A DNA stretch of 41,737 nucleotides from Phycisphaerales bacterium. Lineage in GTDB: Bacteria > Planctomycetota > Phycisphaerae > Phycisphaerales > UBA1924. The stretch is taken from NCBI GenBank assembly GCA_020427395.1, contig JAGQON010000029.1, forward strand, positions 1-41,737. Direction: 5' to 3'. This document shows positions 23,627-32,771 of this stretch, in pieces; the stretch's first letter is position 1; the number at the start of each line of letters is the position of its first letter. A model generated the notes under the pieces. The model was given only the letters and a program-made list of their open reading frames with translations, was not told the origin of the DNA and made no database searches. A program made the translations under genes and the position numbers.

Positions 23627-25279
23627 ATGGGCGAGAACGGCATGACCAAGACGACCCCCACTGCGATCAGGGCCATCGGCGTGAATGGGTCGATCGTTGA
23701 GCCCCGGGCAAAGGTGGACAGCGGTGATACGGAAGAGATGTTCCTGACGCCGCGCGTTCTGGACGCGAGCGCGTTCGCGAAATACGCCGAGACGCTCAAG
23801 GGCATCATCGCCCAGGCGAGCGCTCAGGGTCGAACGCTGGAGGACTTCTCTTCTGATGCAGAAGCGATGATCCGCCGCTGTGATGAGACGAGCGAGAGCG
23901 TGAACAAGCGTCTGCAGGCGGGCATCCGCATGCTCAAGATGATTGACGAGCGGGCGGAGCGGACGGACCGGCTGCTGGAGAAGGTGCAGCAGGCGCTGCC
24001 CGACGCGCAGGCGGTGAGCGAGCGGATCGATCGGGTGATCGATGAGCGGCTGTCGGCGAGTGAGGCGCGGATGAGCGAGCTGATCGCGCGGGCCGAGCAG
24101 CGGGTTGAGGCATCGGAGCGTCGTGCGTTCGAGGCGATCGAGCGGACACAGGAGCACGCGGCGGAGCTGGAATCGCTGGGTCAGACGATCGATGAGCGTC
24201 TTGAGTCGCTGCGCAGGGCGATCGAGGGCAGCGATCAGGCGCGAGAGGACGGTGTGGATGCGCTTCGGGCGCAGGTCGATGAGGCACGGGCGCAGATCAA
24301 CGCGACGATCGCAAGGGCCTTTGAGAAGGCGCACGAGGCCAGCGATGCGCTGAGCACACGGGCGAAGGAAACGATGGGAGACATCGAGACGCGGATCGAG
24401 CGTGTGGGATCGACGATCGAGCCGCTGATCGAGGCATCGAGCAATGCGATGCGGGCGCTGGGGATGGACCCTGAGCACCCTGTGTTTGAGGATTCGCCAC
24501 TGGCGCGGATCGAGTCGCTGGTGGATCGCGGCGAGACCCAGCTGGCATCGCTGGATCGTGTGTACCGGCAGCTCGAGGATCTGCAGTCGCAGGCGGAGAG
24601 CGTGCGGAGTGCGTTCGGCAACTGGCTGATCGAGGCGGCGGGCGAGCTGGACACGCTCGAGGAGCGTAAGGAGCGGATCGTGGGGCCGATGCAGGAAGCG
24701 GCCCGGACGATCCTGCAGCTCGGGCCAGACCTGGAGCAGAAGCTGGAGCTGGCGTCGACGGAGCTGCGTCACCTGCAGATTGAGCAGAAGACACTCCGCG
24801 AGACGATCTCGGCGTCTTCGAAGATCGCGGGCGAGGTGACCGATCGGATGAGCAATCATTCGGGTCAGCTGCAGGCGCTGCTGGATGGGTCGTTGCACAA
24901 GCTCTCGACGCGTGTTGAGCAGGCGGGCGTGTGGCTCGGGACGCTGATCCAGCGTGCGGAGACGCTTGGTGCGTCGATGCCGGGCGCAGGAACGATGCAG
25001 TTCGAGGCCGCGACACCTGCGGCACCGGCCCCCACTCCTGTCCAGCCCGCGGCCCCTGAGCCCAGGGTGGATCTGAGGCCGGAGTTGATCATCGAGGCCG
25101 CCCCGGGCCAGATCGAGGCGAGTGAGCAGCTCGAACGAGAGCTGGACGCCGCGCGGGAAGAGGTGCTGAAGCTGTCGAGCTTCACGCTGCCCGCGCCGCC
25201 GCGGCTGCCGATCGACGGGATGTCGTTCGACGGGATGCGGAATGTGTTCCGACACACGCCCGACGAGCAGGATTCCTGA
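23627..25279 (+). CDS. Long coiled-coil protein, function unknown
   Basis: A 550-residue protein dominated by alpha-helical coiled coil (about 45-440), rich in Glu, Arg, Ala and Gln with heptad-like repeats (IDERLSASEARMSELIARAE; RLESLRRAIEGSDQ). There is no signal peptide or membrane segment. A Pro/Ala-rich linker (APAPTPVQPAAPEP) precedes a conserved-looking end (PPRLPIDGMSFDGM). Such proteins usually scaffold or tether; I cannot assign a partner. The ATG at 23627 follows GGGAG by 8 bp. Its stop codon abuts the stop of the convergent BtuF-like gene at 25280. Confidence 0.85.
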   Translation: MGENGMTKTTPTAIRAIGVNGSIVEPRAKVDSGDTEEMFLTPRVLDASAFAKYAETLKGIIAQASAQGRTLEDFSSDAEAMIRRCDETSESVNKRLQAGIRMLKMIDERAERTDRLLEKVQQALPDAQAVSERIDRVIDERLSASEARMSELIARAEQRVEASERRAFEAIERTQEHAAELESLGQTIDERLESLRRAIEGSDQAREDGVDALRAQVDEARAQINATIARAFEKAHEASDALSTRAKETMGDIETRIERVGSTIEPLIEASSNAMRALGMDPEHPVFEDSPLARIESLVDRGETQLASLDRVYRQLEDLQSQAESVRSAFGNWLIEAAGELDTLEERKERIVGPMQEAARTILQLGPDLEQKLELASTELRHLQIEQKTLRETISASSKIAGEVTDRMSNHSGQLQALLDGSLHKLSTRVEQAGVWLGTLIQRAETLGASMPGAGTMQFEAATPAAPAPTPVQPAAPEPRVDLRPELIIEAAPGQIEASEQLERELDAAREEVLKLSSFTLPAPPRLPIDGMSFDGMRNVFRHTPDEQDS

Positions 25280-26275
25280 TCAGTCGTTGTGACCGTTTGG
25301 CGACCAGCTGCGGTATGGGAAGCCCTCGGGGATGAGGTGCGCGCGGTCATTGAGGATGGCGACCATGAACTCGAGCGCATCGACGATGCGCGGGCCGGGA
25401 CGGTTGAACATCTGGTTGCCGTCGACGACGAAGACGCGCTGATCCCGGACGGCGGGGAGAGTTCTGAACCACTCGTGCCTGGCGTAGAGGGCGTCGGTTT
25501 CGGTGTGGGCCTGATCGAGGGAGAGCCCGCAGGGGGCGATGACGAGATATCGGGGCTGGGTGGCGGCAAAGATTTCGGGGGGCACGGCAATGGAGTGCCC
25601 GGCGAGCCGTTCGGCCTGCTGTGGACCGACGGCGGCGCCCGAGCCCGGCTTGGCGACGGCTTCGTTGAGCGGGTGTCTGGCGCCGGCGCGTTCGATGAGC
25701 TGGACATTCCAGTGCCCGGCGATGTAGATCGGGTCGGTCCATTCCATGAAGCCGCAGATTGGGCCGTCGTCGTAGGGGTTGATGTGCTCCTCTGCCCGGT
25801 CCATTCTTTGACGGAGCCTCACGACCTCATGCATGGCCTGCTTGTTCATCCCGATCGCGTCGCCGACGCGGTAGATATCGTCGAGGATATCCTCGACGGA
25901 CTTGGGGTTGAGCGAGAGCAACCTGGGCTTGGTTGGGAGTCGATCGGCGACGCGTCGGACGCTGTCGAGATCGATCGAGCAGACGGAGCACAGATCCTGG
26001 GTGATGATGAGGTCGGGTTGGAGTTCCTCGAGCAGGGCTTCGTTCAGGGTATAGAGCGGTTGACCCGAGGCGCTCGCCTGGGCGACCTGGGTATCGATGG
26101 CCTTGGCGTCGGTGCCTGCCGCGGGGTCGTAGTGCGTGGTCTGGCTTGTGAGGGCGGGTCGATCGGTGATGGCGGGCGGGAAGTCGCACTCGTGGGAGCG
26201 TCCCACAAGGGCATCGCCTGCGCCCAGCAGGGCGACGATTTCAGTGCCCGAGGGGATGAGACTCACGATGCGCAT
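25280..26275 (-). CDS. BtuF-like (cobalamin-binding) substrate-binding protein, no signal peptide
   Basis: A 331-residue protein of the periplasmic-binding class III fold. It starts MRIVSLIPSGTEIVALLGAGDALVGRSHECDFP, continues with LNEALLEELQPDLIITQDLCSVCSID, and ends near RPGPRIVDALEFMVAIL. This pattern is typical of 'cobalamin-binding' BtuF/FepB-like proteins that often stand alone. No signal peptide is seen, so it may be cytoplasmic or exported by another route. The ATG at 26275 has GGAG 7 bp upstream. No BtuCD genes are near. It is divergent from the secretin gene. Confidence 0.87.
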   Translation of the reverse strand: MRIVSLIPSGTEIVALLGAGDALVGRSHECDFPPAITDRPALTSQTTHYDPAAGTDAKAIDTQVAQASASGQPLYTLNEALLEELQPDLIITQDLCSVCSIDLDSVRRVADRLPTKPRLLSLNPKSVEDILDDIYRVGDAIGMNKQAMHEVVRLRQRMDRAEEHINPYDDGPICGFMEWTDPIYIAGHWNVQLIERAGARHPLNEAVAKPGSGAAVGPQQAERLAGHSIAVPPEIFAATQPRYLVIAPCGLSLDQAHTETDALYARHEWFRTLPAVRDQRVFVVDGNQMFNRPGPRIVDALEFMVAILNDRAHLIPEGFPYRSWSPNGHND

Positions 26276-26419
26276 GAACAAGCTCCGAATGTAGTGTTCT
26301 GGCCCGAAGTTGCGGCGAACGGGCTACTGTATGATGGCGAGAAATACCCGATCGGGCGTTGATCGCGAGAATTGACGATAGACGCCCGGCTCGGCAGAGT
26401 GGGCAAGGAGATCGCGGCT

Positions 26420-28939
26420 GTGAAACGAATGAATACCAAGACGGTGCTCACGCTCTCGACACTGCTAGGCGGCATGCTGTGCGGCTCGGCGTTGGGTCAG
26501 CGGGCGGTGCCCGATGAGCAGCCTGAGACGGTCCGTCCGGCGCTGATGCCGCAGTTCAATAACAGCAACGAGGATCGCCCCCGTCCCGCCCCACAGACCG
26601 GGGATACTGTCTCTTTTGGGGCCTTCTCAGAGCCGATCGAGCTGACGACGCTGATCGACTTTGTGGGCAGCTCGCTGGGGATCAACATCGTGGTCAAGGG
26701 CTCGCCGGACGGCGAGGTGGTGTTCAACGCCCCGGTGGAGGTGCCCAAGGACAAGCTGATTGATCTGCTTGACGCGATGCTGGACCAGTTCAACTTCGCG
26801 GTGACCTTCGAGCCGGCGACGGGGTTTTACATCGTGCAGCCGACAACGGATGTGAAGCCGGTGTTCGGCGACCAGCTGGGGACGACGAAGATCATCGAGA
26901 CCCCGAACATCAAGCCGAGCCTGCTGGTTCCGCCGTTGCTGGCGACGCTCGGGGGTGCCAACGCGCAGCCCGGGCAGCAGGCACAGAGCAACGCGATCCA
27001 GGCGGTGGACGAGCTCGGTGTGCTGATCATCAACGCCCGCTCGCGTGACATCGACCGCATCGAGAAGATGGTGGAGAGGCTGATCTCGATCGACAAGGAC
27101 CAGCAGTACATCCGCTTCGAGCTGGATCATCTGGCGGCACCGACGGCGCTCAATCGCGTTGTGGGGCTCGTGGGCGGGAGTTCCAACGGGAACTCGTTGA
27201 ACTTCAACGCCGGGAACAACCAGCGGGGCGGGAATCAGAACAATACCCCGAGTGTGCTGAGTCTGGACGGGGGCACGCTGTCGAACATCGGCGAGCGGAT
27301 CACGATCGACCCGCAGGGCAACGCGCTGATCTTCCGCGGCACGGGCAACGAAATCGATCGCGTGCGTCAGTTGCTGGATGTCATCGATGTGCCGAACACG
27401 CTGCAGCCGCGCAACTACTTCGCGGGGGCATCGGCGGCTCAGATCGCGGATATTGCCAAGCGTCGCGGGCTGGGCGAGGTGATTCAGATCGAGGATGCGA
27501 CGGCGAATCAGTTCAACCCGTTCGGGGGATTCAACCAGAATAACGCGGGGCAGGCGATCACGAATGGCAACGAGGGCCAGGGTGGCCCGGTGATGGTGGT
27601 CGACCCGACGCGTGGCAACATCATCTACTACGGTACGCCCGAGCAGCAGCAGCAGCTCTCGGCGTTGCTCGATGAGCTCAAGACCGAAGACGAGCGTGTG
27701 GTGATCCGCGATTACCCGCTGGATCACACCGATGCGCTGACAGTGACGGACCTGCTCAACGCGATCATCAAAGGTGAATCGCAGACGGGCGAGTCGGACC
27801 TGCTGCAGGGAACCTCTGGGCGGGCGAACCGGGCATTTATCAACGGCTTCCCGATCGCGGGCGACGGAGAGACGGGCGCGTTCGATCCCAACAAGGTCAC
27901 GATCACGGCCGACGAGTTCAACAATCAGGTGGTGGTGAACGCGCCGATCAAGCAGCAGGGCGAGATCGAGAAGCTGATCAATCGCCTCGACCAGCAGCGG
28001 TCGCAGGTGTACATCGAGGCGTTGATCGTCTCGGTGGCGGACAACGAGGACTTCACGCTTGCGTTCGAGTCGCAGATCAACGCGGGCAGCTACTCTGCGG
28101 GGACAAACTTCGGGCTCTCATCGCCCGGCGCAACCTTCCAGGATCCGAAGTCTGTCGCGACGGGGCTTGGCGGCCTGACGCAGGCGGTGATCTTCTCGGA
28201 TTATGTGCCCATCATCATCAACGCGACGCAGACGAACAACGATGTTCGGATCCTCTCGACGCCGCAGTTGCTGGTGAACGATAACGAGGAGTCCGAGATC
28301 GTTTCGATCGAGGAGCAGCCGTACAGCGAGATCACGCAGGGCACGAGCGGCGCGGACAATCTGCAGGGCCTGGGCGGCTATGTCGAGGCGGGCACGACGC
28401 TTCGTGTGACGCCTTCGATCTCCAAGGCGGGCTTCATCCGCATGGAGTACTATGTCGAGCTCTCGAACTTCGTGGGCACGGGCAGCAACGGGCTTCCTCC
28501 CGCGACGAACCGGCGCACGGTCGAGGGCAGCGCCACGGTGCCCAGCAACGCGACGATCGTGCTCGGCGGCATCACGGTCGAGGATGTGCGTGACACGGTG
28601 CTCAAGGTGCCGTTCATCGGCGACATCCCGCTCGTGGGCGAGCTGTTCAAGCGGACGAACAAGATGAACAACGCGTCGAAGCTGTATGTGTTCCTGACGC
28701 CGCGGATCATGACGGACCCGAACTTCAACGATCTCAAGCTCTTCTCGCGTGGCCCGCAGGCGGAGATGAATGTCGGCGACGACATGCTGGAGATGGAGCC
28801 CGCGATCATCGACGCGCCAAACAGCGACGCGACGCCCTCCGAGCTGCCACAGCGTCGTGAGGATTCAGCCGCCCCGGCGGCTTCGGTTCCGAGCATGGAG
28901 CCCGAGGTGATCGAGGTCGGCGAGGCGAGCGGTTCGTAA
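26420..28939 (+). CDS. Secretin (GspD/PilQ family outer-membrane channel)
   Basis: An 839-residue outer-membrane secretin that forms the export pore of type II secretion or type IV pilus systems. A signal peptide is present (about 5-25, LSTLLGGMLCGSALG). Periplasmic N-domains follow, with STN/N0-like ELTTLIDFVGSSLGINIVVKG and repeated N1-N3 domains. Two Asn/Gln/Gly-rich insertions (NNQRGGNQNN; FNQNNAGQ) are unusual. The C-terminal secretin domain shows VYIEALIVSVADN, VEAGTTLRVTPS and VPFIGDIPLVGELFKRT. The GTG at 26420 has AAGGAG 9 bp upstream; ATG at 26429 is the alternative. It is followed after 29 bp by the cognate ATPase. Confidence 0.93.
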   Translation: MKRMNTKTVLTLSTLLGGMLCGSALGQRAVPDEQPETVRPALMPQFNNSNEDRPRPAPQTGDTVSFGAFSEPIELTTLIDFVGSSLGINIVVKGSPDGEVVFNAPVEVPKDKLIDLLDAMLDQFNFAVTFEPATGFYIVQPTTDVKPVFGDQLGTTKIIETPNIKPSLLVPPLLATLGGANAQPGQQAQSNAIQAVDELGVLIINARSRDIDRIEKMVERLISIDKDQQYIRFELDHLAAPTALNRVVGLVGGSSNGNSLNFNAGNNQRGGNQNNTPSVLSLDGGTLSNIGERITIDPQGNALIFRGTGNEIDRVRQLLDVIDVPNTLQPRNYFAGASAAQIADIAKRRGLGEVIQIEDATANQFNPFGGFNQNNAGQAITNGNEGQGGPVMVVDPTRGNIIYYGTPEQQQQLSALLDELKTEDERVVIRDYPLDHTDALTVTDLLNAIIKGESQTGESDLLQGTSGRANRAFINGFPIAGDGETGAFDPNKVTITADEFNNQVVVNAPIKQQGEIEKLINRLDQQRSQVYIEALIVSVADNEDFTLAFESQINAGSYSAGTNFGLSSPGATFQDPKSVATGLGGLTQAVIFSDYVPIIINATQTNNDVRILSTPQLLVNDNEESEIVSIEEQPYSEITQGTSGADNLQGLGGYVEAGTTLRVTPSISKAGFIRMEYYVELSNFVGTGSNGLPPATNRRTVEGSATVPSNATIVLGGITVEDVRDTVLKVPFIGDIPLVGELFKRTNKMNNASKLYVFLTPRIMTDPNFNDLKLFSRGPQAEMNVGDDMLEMEPAIIDAPNSDATPSELPQRREDSAAPAASVPSMEPEVIEVGEASGS

Positions 28940-28968
28940 GGTTGGTCTGAAGACAGGGCATACACGGC

Positions 28969-30681
28969 ATGGGCAAGTCAAACGGCATCATCAAACGCAA
29001 CCCCGCCAAGGGCGGCGACAAGCGCGACGCGGACGCAGCGCCGATCGTCGTCGATCGCTGGAATGAGGCAGCGCGGGCGTTCGGCGAGATCAAGCTCTCG
29101 GGCGATCAGCTGCGCGCGTTCGCGTCGATCCCTGGCAGCGACGACGAGCCGTGGGATGTGATGCTCCAGACGATGGCGCTCGACGAGTCGAGCGCGCTCA
29201 AGCTGCTGGCGCAGCGGACGGGGCTGGCGTATATCGCCGAGCCCAAGCTGGGCGAGAGCGCCTCGCGGTTTTATGAGCTGATCGATCAGGACGATGCGCG
29301 GGCGCAGAGCGTGGCCTGCATCGAGCGGCGCGAGGGCGTGTATGTCATCGCGACGAGCCGCCCGATGCAGCCGAGCGTGCTGACCATGCTCGAGGATGTG
29401 CTCGATGCACCGATCAGCGTGGTGCTCGTGCCGCGCGGCGCGGTCGCGAGCATGATCAACCGCGGCTACGAGCAACGCGGCGATCTTGTTACGGAGATCG
29501 TCGAGGACATCCCGCTCGATCAGGACGCGATCGAGCAGGCGGCCGGCGCAATCGGCAAGAGCAACGACCTGCTTGCCCAGGCACGCCAGACGCCGGTCAT
29601 CCGCCTGGTGAACATGATCCTGTTCGAGGCGCTGCGGCGCAACGCGTCGGATGTGCATGTGCACCCGATGGAGGAGCGCCTGGCGATCCGGTTCCGTATC
29701 GATGGCATGCTGGTGGACGCGTTCGCCCCCCCGCTCTCGCTGGCTTCGGCGATCTCGTCGCGACTCAAGGTCATGACGGAGCTGGACATCGCCAACCGCC
29801 ATTCGCCGCAGGACGGGCAGACGACGGTGCGGATCGGGCAGAAGAAGATCGACATCCGCCTGAGCGTGATCCCGACGATCTTCGGCGAGCGCATCGTGCT
29901 GCGTCTGCTCGATCAGTCGCAGAACGAGCTGGACCTTTCGGCGATCGGGATGAGCAAGCGGCTGCAGACGGCGCTGATGGACTGCGTGGAGCGGCCCAAC
30001 GGCATCCTGCTCGTCACGGGCCCCACCGGATCGGGTAAGACGACCACGCTCTACGCGGCCCTGGGTCGCATCGATCGCGATTCACGCAATGTGATGACGA
30101 TCGAGGACCCGGTCGAGTATCACCTCGACGGCATCAGCCAGATGCAGGTGAATGTGAAGCGTGATGTCACCTTCGCGACAGGCCTGCGCTCGCTGCTGCG
30201 ACAGGACCCGGATGTGATCCTCGTGGGCGAGATCCGCGACCCGGAGACGGCCCAGCTGGCGATCCAGGCCTCGCTGACGGGTCACTTCGTGCTCGCGACG
30301 CTGCATACTAACGATGCGCCCAGCGCCATCCCGCGTCTGCTGGACATCGGCGTGGAGCCGTACCTCGTGACGAGCTCACTGGTAGGCGTGCTGGCCCAGC
30401 GTCTGTTGCGCCGCCTGTGCACGACCTGCCACGGCGCGGGCACGCAGGGCGGCGAGGCGTGCGAGACCTGCTTCGGCAGCGGGTACAAGGGGCGACTGGC
30501 GGTGCACGAGCTGATGCTCATGAACGATCGCCTGCGGCAGTTGACGGGTCAGCGGGCGGACGGCGTGACGCTGTACGAGGCGGCCGTGGATGCCGGGTTC
30601 GAGCCGATGAAGATCGACGCACTCGAGAAGGTGAAGCTGGGGCTGACTGACGAGGCGGAAGTCTTCCGCGTTCTGCACTGA
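28969..30681 (+). CDS. GspE/PilB-type secretion ATPase
   Basis: A 570-residue hexameric motor ATPase of type II secretion or type IV pilus assembly, cytoplasmic. Visible motifs: an N-terminal MshEN-like region (about 60-170), Walker A GPTGSGKTTT at 351-360, the Asp box and Walker B QDPDVILVGEIRD at 412-424, and the His box TGHFVLATLHTND at 437-449. Four cysteines follow (484, 487, 498, 501) in a CTTC..CETC zinc knuckle, as in GspE. It is in an apparent operon with the secretin. Pseudopilin, GspF and prepilin peptidase genes are absent from the window. Confidence 0.95.
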   Translation: MGKSNGIIKRNPAKGGDKRDADAAPIVVDRWNEAARAFGEIKLSGDQLRAFASIPGSDDEPWDVMLQTMALDESSALKLLAQRTGLAYIAEPKLGESASRFYELIDQDDARAQSVACIERREGVYVIATSRPMQPSVLTMLEDVLDAPISVVLVPRGAVASMINRGYEQRGDLVTEIVEDIPLDQDAIEQAAGAIGKSNDLLAQARQTPVIRLVNMILFEALRRNASDVHVHPMEERLAIRFRIDGMLVDAFAPPLSLASAISSRLKVMTELDIANRHSPQDGQTTVRIGQKKIDIRLSVIPTIFGERIVLRLLDQSQNELDLSAIGMSKRLQTALMDCVERPNGILLVTGPTGSGKTTTLYAALGRIDRDSRNVMTIEDPVEYHLDGISQMQVNVKRDVTFATGLRSLLRQDPDVILVGEIRDPETAQLAIQASLTGHFVLATLHTNDAPSAIPRLLDIGVEPYLVTSSLVGVLAQRLLRRLCTTCHGAGTQGGEACETCFGSGYKGRLAVHELMLMNDRLRQLTGQRADGVTLYEAAVDAGFEPMKIDALEKVKLGLTDEAEVFRVLH

Positions 30682-30692
30682 TCATGGCGAGT

Positions 30693-31055
30693 TCAACCGC
30701 CCGCGAGCAGCTTGGCGAACAGCAGGATCCAGGCAAAGTGCATGCCGATACCCAGAAGCGCGACGGTCATCGCGCCGTAGTGGGTCGCGTGCGAGTTGCC
30801 GCGTTTGGCGATGACGAACCAGAACATCAGCGGCAGGATCGGCACCGCCAGTAGGGCGATCCGCAGCATGATCACGGGCGGCATGGAGCGAGGGCCGGTG
30901 GGAGGCGTATTGATCATGTTGCCCAGCCCGAGTGCGAGCCCGTTGAGCAAGAGATAGAGCCCCGAAGCCAAACCCCAAGCGATGATGCCGTAGACGCACC
31001 AACGACGGGTGGTGGCGCTGCTGGCGATGGGTCTGGTTTGGGTGTGGTGGTCCAT
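30693..31055 (-). CDS. Small membrane protein, unknown function
   Basis: A 120-residue protein with three hydrophobic segments (IIAWGLASGLYLLLNGLALG; RIALLAVPILPLMFWFVI; LLGIGMHFAWILLFAKLLAG). It has an odd proline-rich linker (TPPTGPRSMPP) and no recognised domain. It is the lone minus-strand gene between the ATPase and a PEP-CTERM gene. Its 3' end lies 11 bp beyond the convergent ATPase stop. Confidence 0.72.
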   Translation of the reverse strand: MDHHTQTRPIASSATTRRWCVYGIIAWGLASGLYLLLNGLALGLGNMINTPPTGPRSMPPVIMLRIALLAVPILPLMFWFVIAKRGNSHATHYGAMTVALLGIGMHFAWILLFAKLLAGG

Positions 31056-31227
31056 GCCTATATATTAGCACTTACTAACTATGTCTGCGACCCGTACCGC
31101 GGTGGAATACAGGAAAATCTGCGATTTGATCTTGAATCTGATTTGAAATCATCATGGTGGTGGTACGATGCTCGCGTGGGGACGCCCGGGCGGACACCTT
31201 GGCGCTGGTTTCGAGATGGAGATCGAG

Positions 31228-31740
31228 ATGATGAACCTGAAGTGTGCGGGCGCTGCGGCGTTGGTGTGCAGCGTGGCCGCGTGTTCCCACGGCGAGATCG
31301 TGGAGGTGCGGTACGACTTTCCGACCAATGTGAACACCTCGGTGCTTTACGGCTACTTCGGCGGCGATGCGCCGCTGGAGGGCAGCATCATCTCGACGAC
31401 GCTCGTGATCGAGAACTACCTTGTGCAGAGCGGCAACGACGCGAGCGATTTCTACCTGACCTTCGATGTGCCGGTGATCGACTCGGTCGCGTCGCAGGTG
31501 CGTCTGCTGGGCGGCGATCTTGGCTGGTCGGGAACGGGCAGCTTCGTCATCAGCTTCACCACCGACGACTACAACGGCACGATCCGCCCGGGGCGCTTCG
31601 GCGCGGAGTTCGTAGGCGGCGGGACCTTTGTGGGTGATGCGTACATCAGCTTCACTGTGGACACGAACCCGGTGCCTGCGCCCGGCACGATGGCGCTGCT
31701 CGGCGGTGCGGGTCTGATGGGGCTGCGCCGGCGGCGTTGA
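31228..31740 (+). CDS. PEP-CTERM sorting-domain protein
   Basis: A 170-residue exported protein. Residues about 1-22 form a signal peptide with a cysteine-rich end (LVCSVAACSHG). The core is beta-rich (VRYDFPTNVNTSVLYGYFGG; FVISFTTDDYNG). The tail VPAPGTMALLGGAGLMG followed by LRRRR is a PEP-CTERM signal. It is not an obvious paralogue of the 16472-19331 trio. The ATG at 31228 has GGAG 6 bp upstream; the open frame from 31168 is rejected on that basis. The role is unknown beyond likely surface anchoring. Confidence 0.82.
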   Translation: MMNLKCAGAAALVCSVAACSHGEIVEVRYDFPTNVNTSVLYGYFGGDAPLEGSIISTTLVIENYLVQSGNDASDFYLTFDVPVIDSVASQVRLLGGDLGWSGTGSFVISFTTDDYNGTIRPGRFGAEFVGGGTFVGDAYISFTVDTNPVPAPGTMALLGGAGLMGLRRRR

Positions 31741-31742
31741 GA

Positions 31743-32246
31743 TCACGGCAGTAATCGAAGGCAACCGAGCAGAAACAAGCCCATGCCCAGGCCGTTGATT
31801 GCGATGACGCGTTTCGGTAGCGTCGGCTTCCGATCGGCTCGGCGGCTGGCGTGCCGGTAGATGATGCGCCTGGCGTGGCGGTGCCATGAGCAGCTCAGCG
31901 CAATGGGTGCGATGACGATCGCGGTTCGGCACCATACCCCCGCGTAGTGGTTCGCACCGTAGACACCGGGGTAGTAGCTATTCAAGACAGAGAGCATGGC
32001 CGTGCTCATGCCCCAGTACGCGATTGCGATCAGGGCCCACGCGGCGATGCCCAACGTGCACCACGCACGCGTTTGGGTGACTGCGTCCTGGATTTCGGGG
32101 GAGGTGAAGAGATCGCGGTCGATGTCTTGGCCGCACTCGGGGCAGGGTGCGTCCGGGGCGAGGTCTTTGAGCGAGTAGCGACAGATCGGGCAGCGCGAGA
32201 CGCGGATAAAGGCGCTGGGCAGGCGGGATGGCGGGGTTGCGCCCAT
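31743..32246 (-). CDS. Zinc-ribbon membrane protein
   Basis: A 167-residue protein with an N-terminal zinc ribbon (CPICRYSLKDLAPDAPCPECGQ, about 19-40) and four hydrophobic segments. It is a paralogue in style of the genes at 9690 and 32246. The start ATG overlaps the stop of the upstream gene (TGATG arrangement at 32244-32248), indicating translational coupling. No function is known. Confidence 0.82.
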   Translation of the reverse strand: MGATPPSRLPSAFIRVSRCPICRYSLKDLAPDAPCPECGQDIDRDLFTSPEIQDAVTQTRAWCTLGIAAWALIAIAYWGMSTAMLSVLNSYYPGVYGANHYAGVWCRTAIVIAPIALSCSWHRHARRIIYRHASRRADRKPTLPKRVIAINGLGMGLFLLGCLRLLP

Positions 32247-32752
32247 CAGAAGACCCGCTGGAAGGTCTCGTAGCCGATTTTTGCCAGCATCATCAGGATC
32301 GGGATCGCAAGGAGCGCGATCAGAAGCATCGAGTAGGTGCCGGCGGCTGTCGTGCCGTCGTACTCCGGCGATCGTGACTTCCGCTCGTGTCGGCTGAGCG
32401 TGGAACGGTCGAAGAGAATCATCCCGAGCAGGAGCATGACTGCGACAACCCCGCTGCTCGCCAGGTCGGCCCAGTCAATCGGGAGGTGGAGCTTCGTGTA
32501 CGCGCCCAACGCCAGGAAGATGAGATAGCAGAGGATCATGGTGCGGATGAGCTTGTGCTCGGCGCAGACATCGCTGTGCATGTTTGGCAGGCGGGCCGGA
32601 TCGACTCGATCGTACAGGTAGCCGCACTCCGGGCAGGGCGGCGAGGCCGTATCGATCAGGCAGTAGCCGCACCGCGGGCAGAGTGGATCGGCGAGCTTGG
32701 TGGTCTCGCCAGTTTGCGTATCTGTTCGTGATCGACGGCTTCGCCTGCTCAT
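32246..32752 (-). CDS. Zinc-ribbon membrane protein
   Basis: A 168-residue protein. A basic N-terminus (RRSRRSRTD) precedes a two-knuckle zinc ribbon (CPRCGYCLIDTASPPCPECGY, about 25-45) and three hydrophobic segments. It forms a translationally coupled pair with the similar gene downstream. The ATG at 32752 is preferred; the open frame further upstream is antisense to the GNAT gene. Only 19 bp separate this start from the divergent GNAT start. Confidence 0.8.
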   Translation of the reverse strand: MSRRSRRSRTDTQTGETTKLADPLCPRCGYCLIDTASPPCPECGYLYDRVDPARLPNMHSDVCAEHKLIRTMILCYLIFLALGAYTKLHLPIDWADLASSGVVAVMLLLGMILFDRSTLSRHERKSRSPEYDGTTAAGTYSMLLIALLAIPILMMLAKIGYETFQRVF

Positions 32753-32771
32753 GATTGGGTTACCATAGCAC

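Noticed and set aside
23450..25255. N-terminal 602-codon extension of the pseudouridine synthase frame
   Set aside because: It is antisense to the coiled-coil gene; the S4 domain begins shortly after the GTG at 23449.
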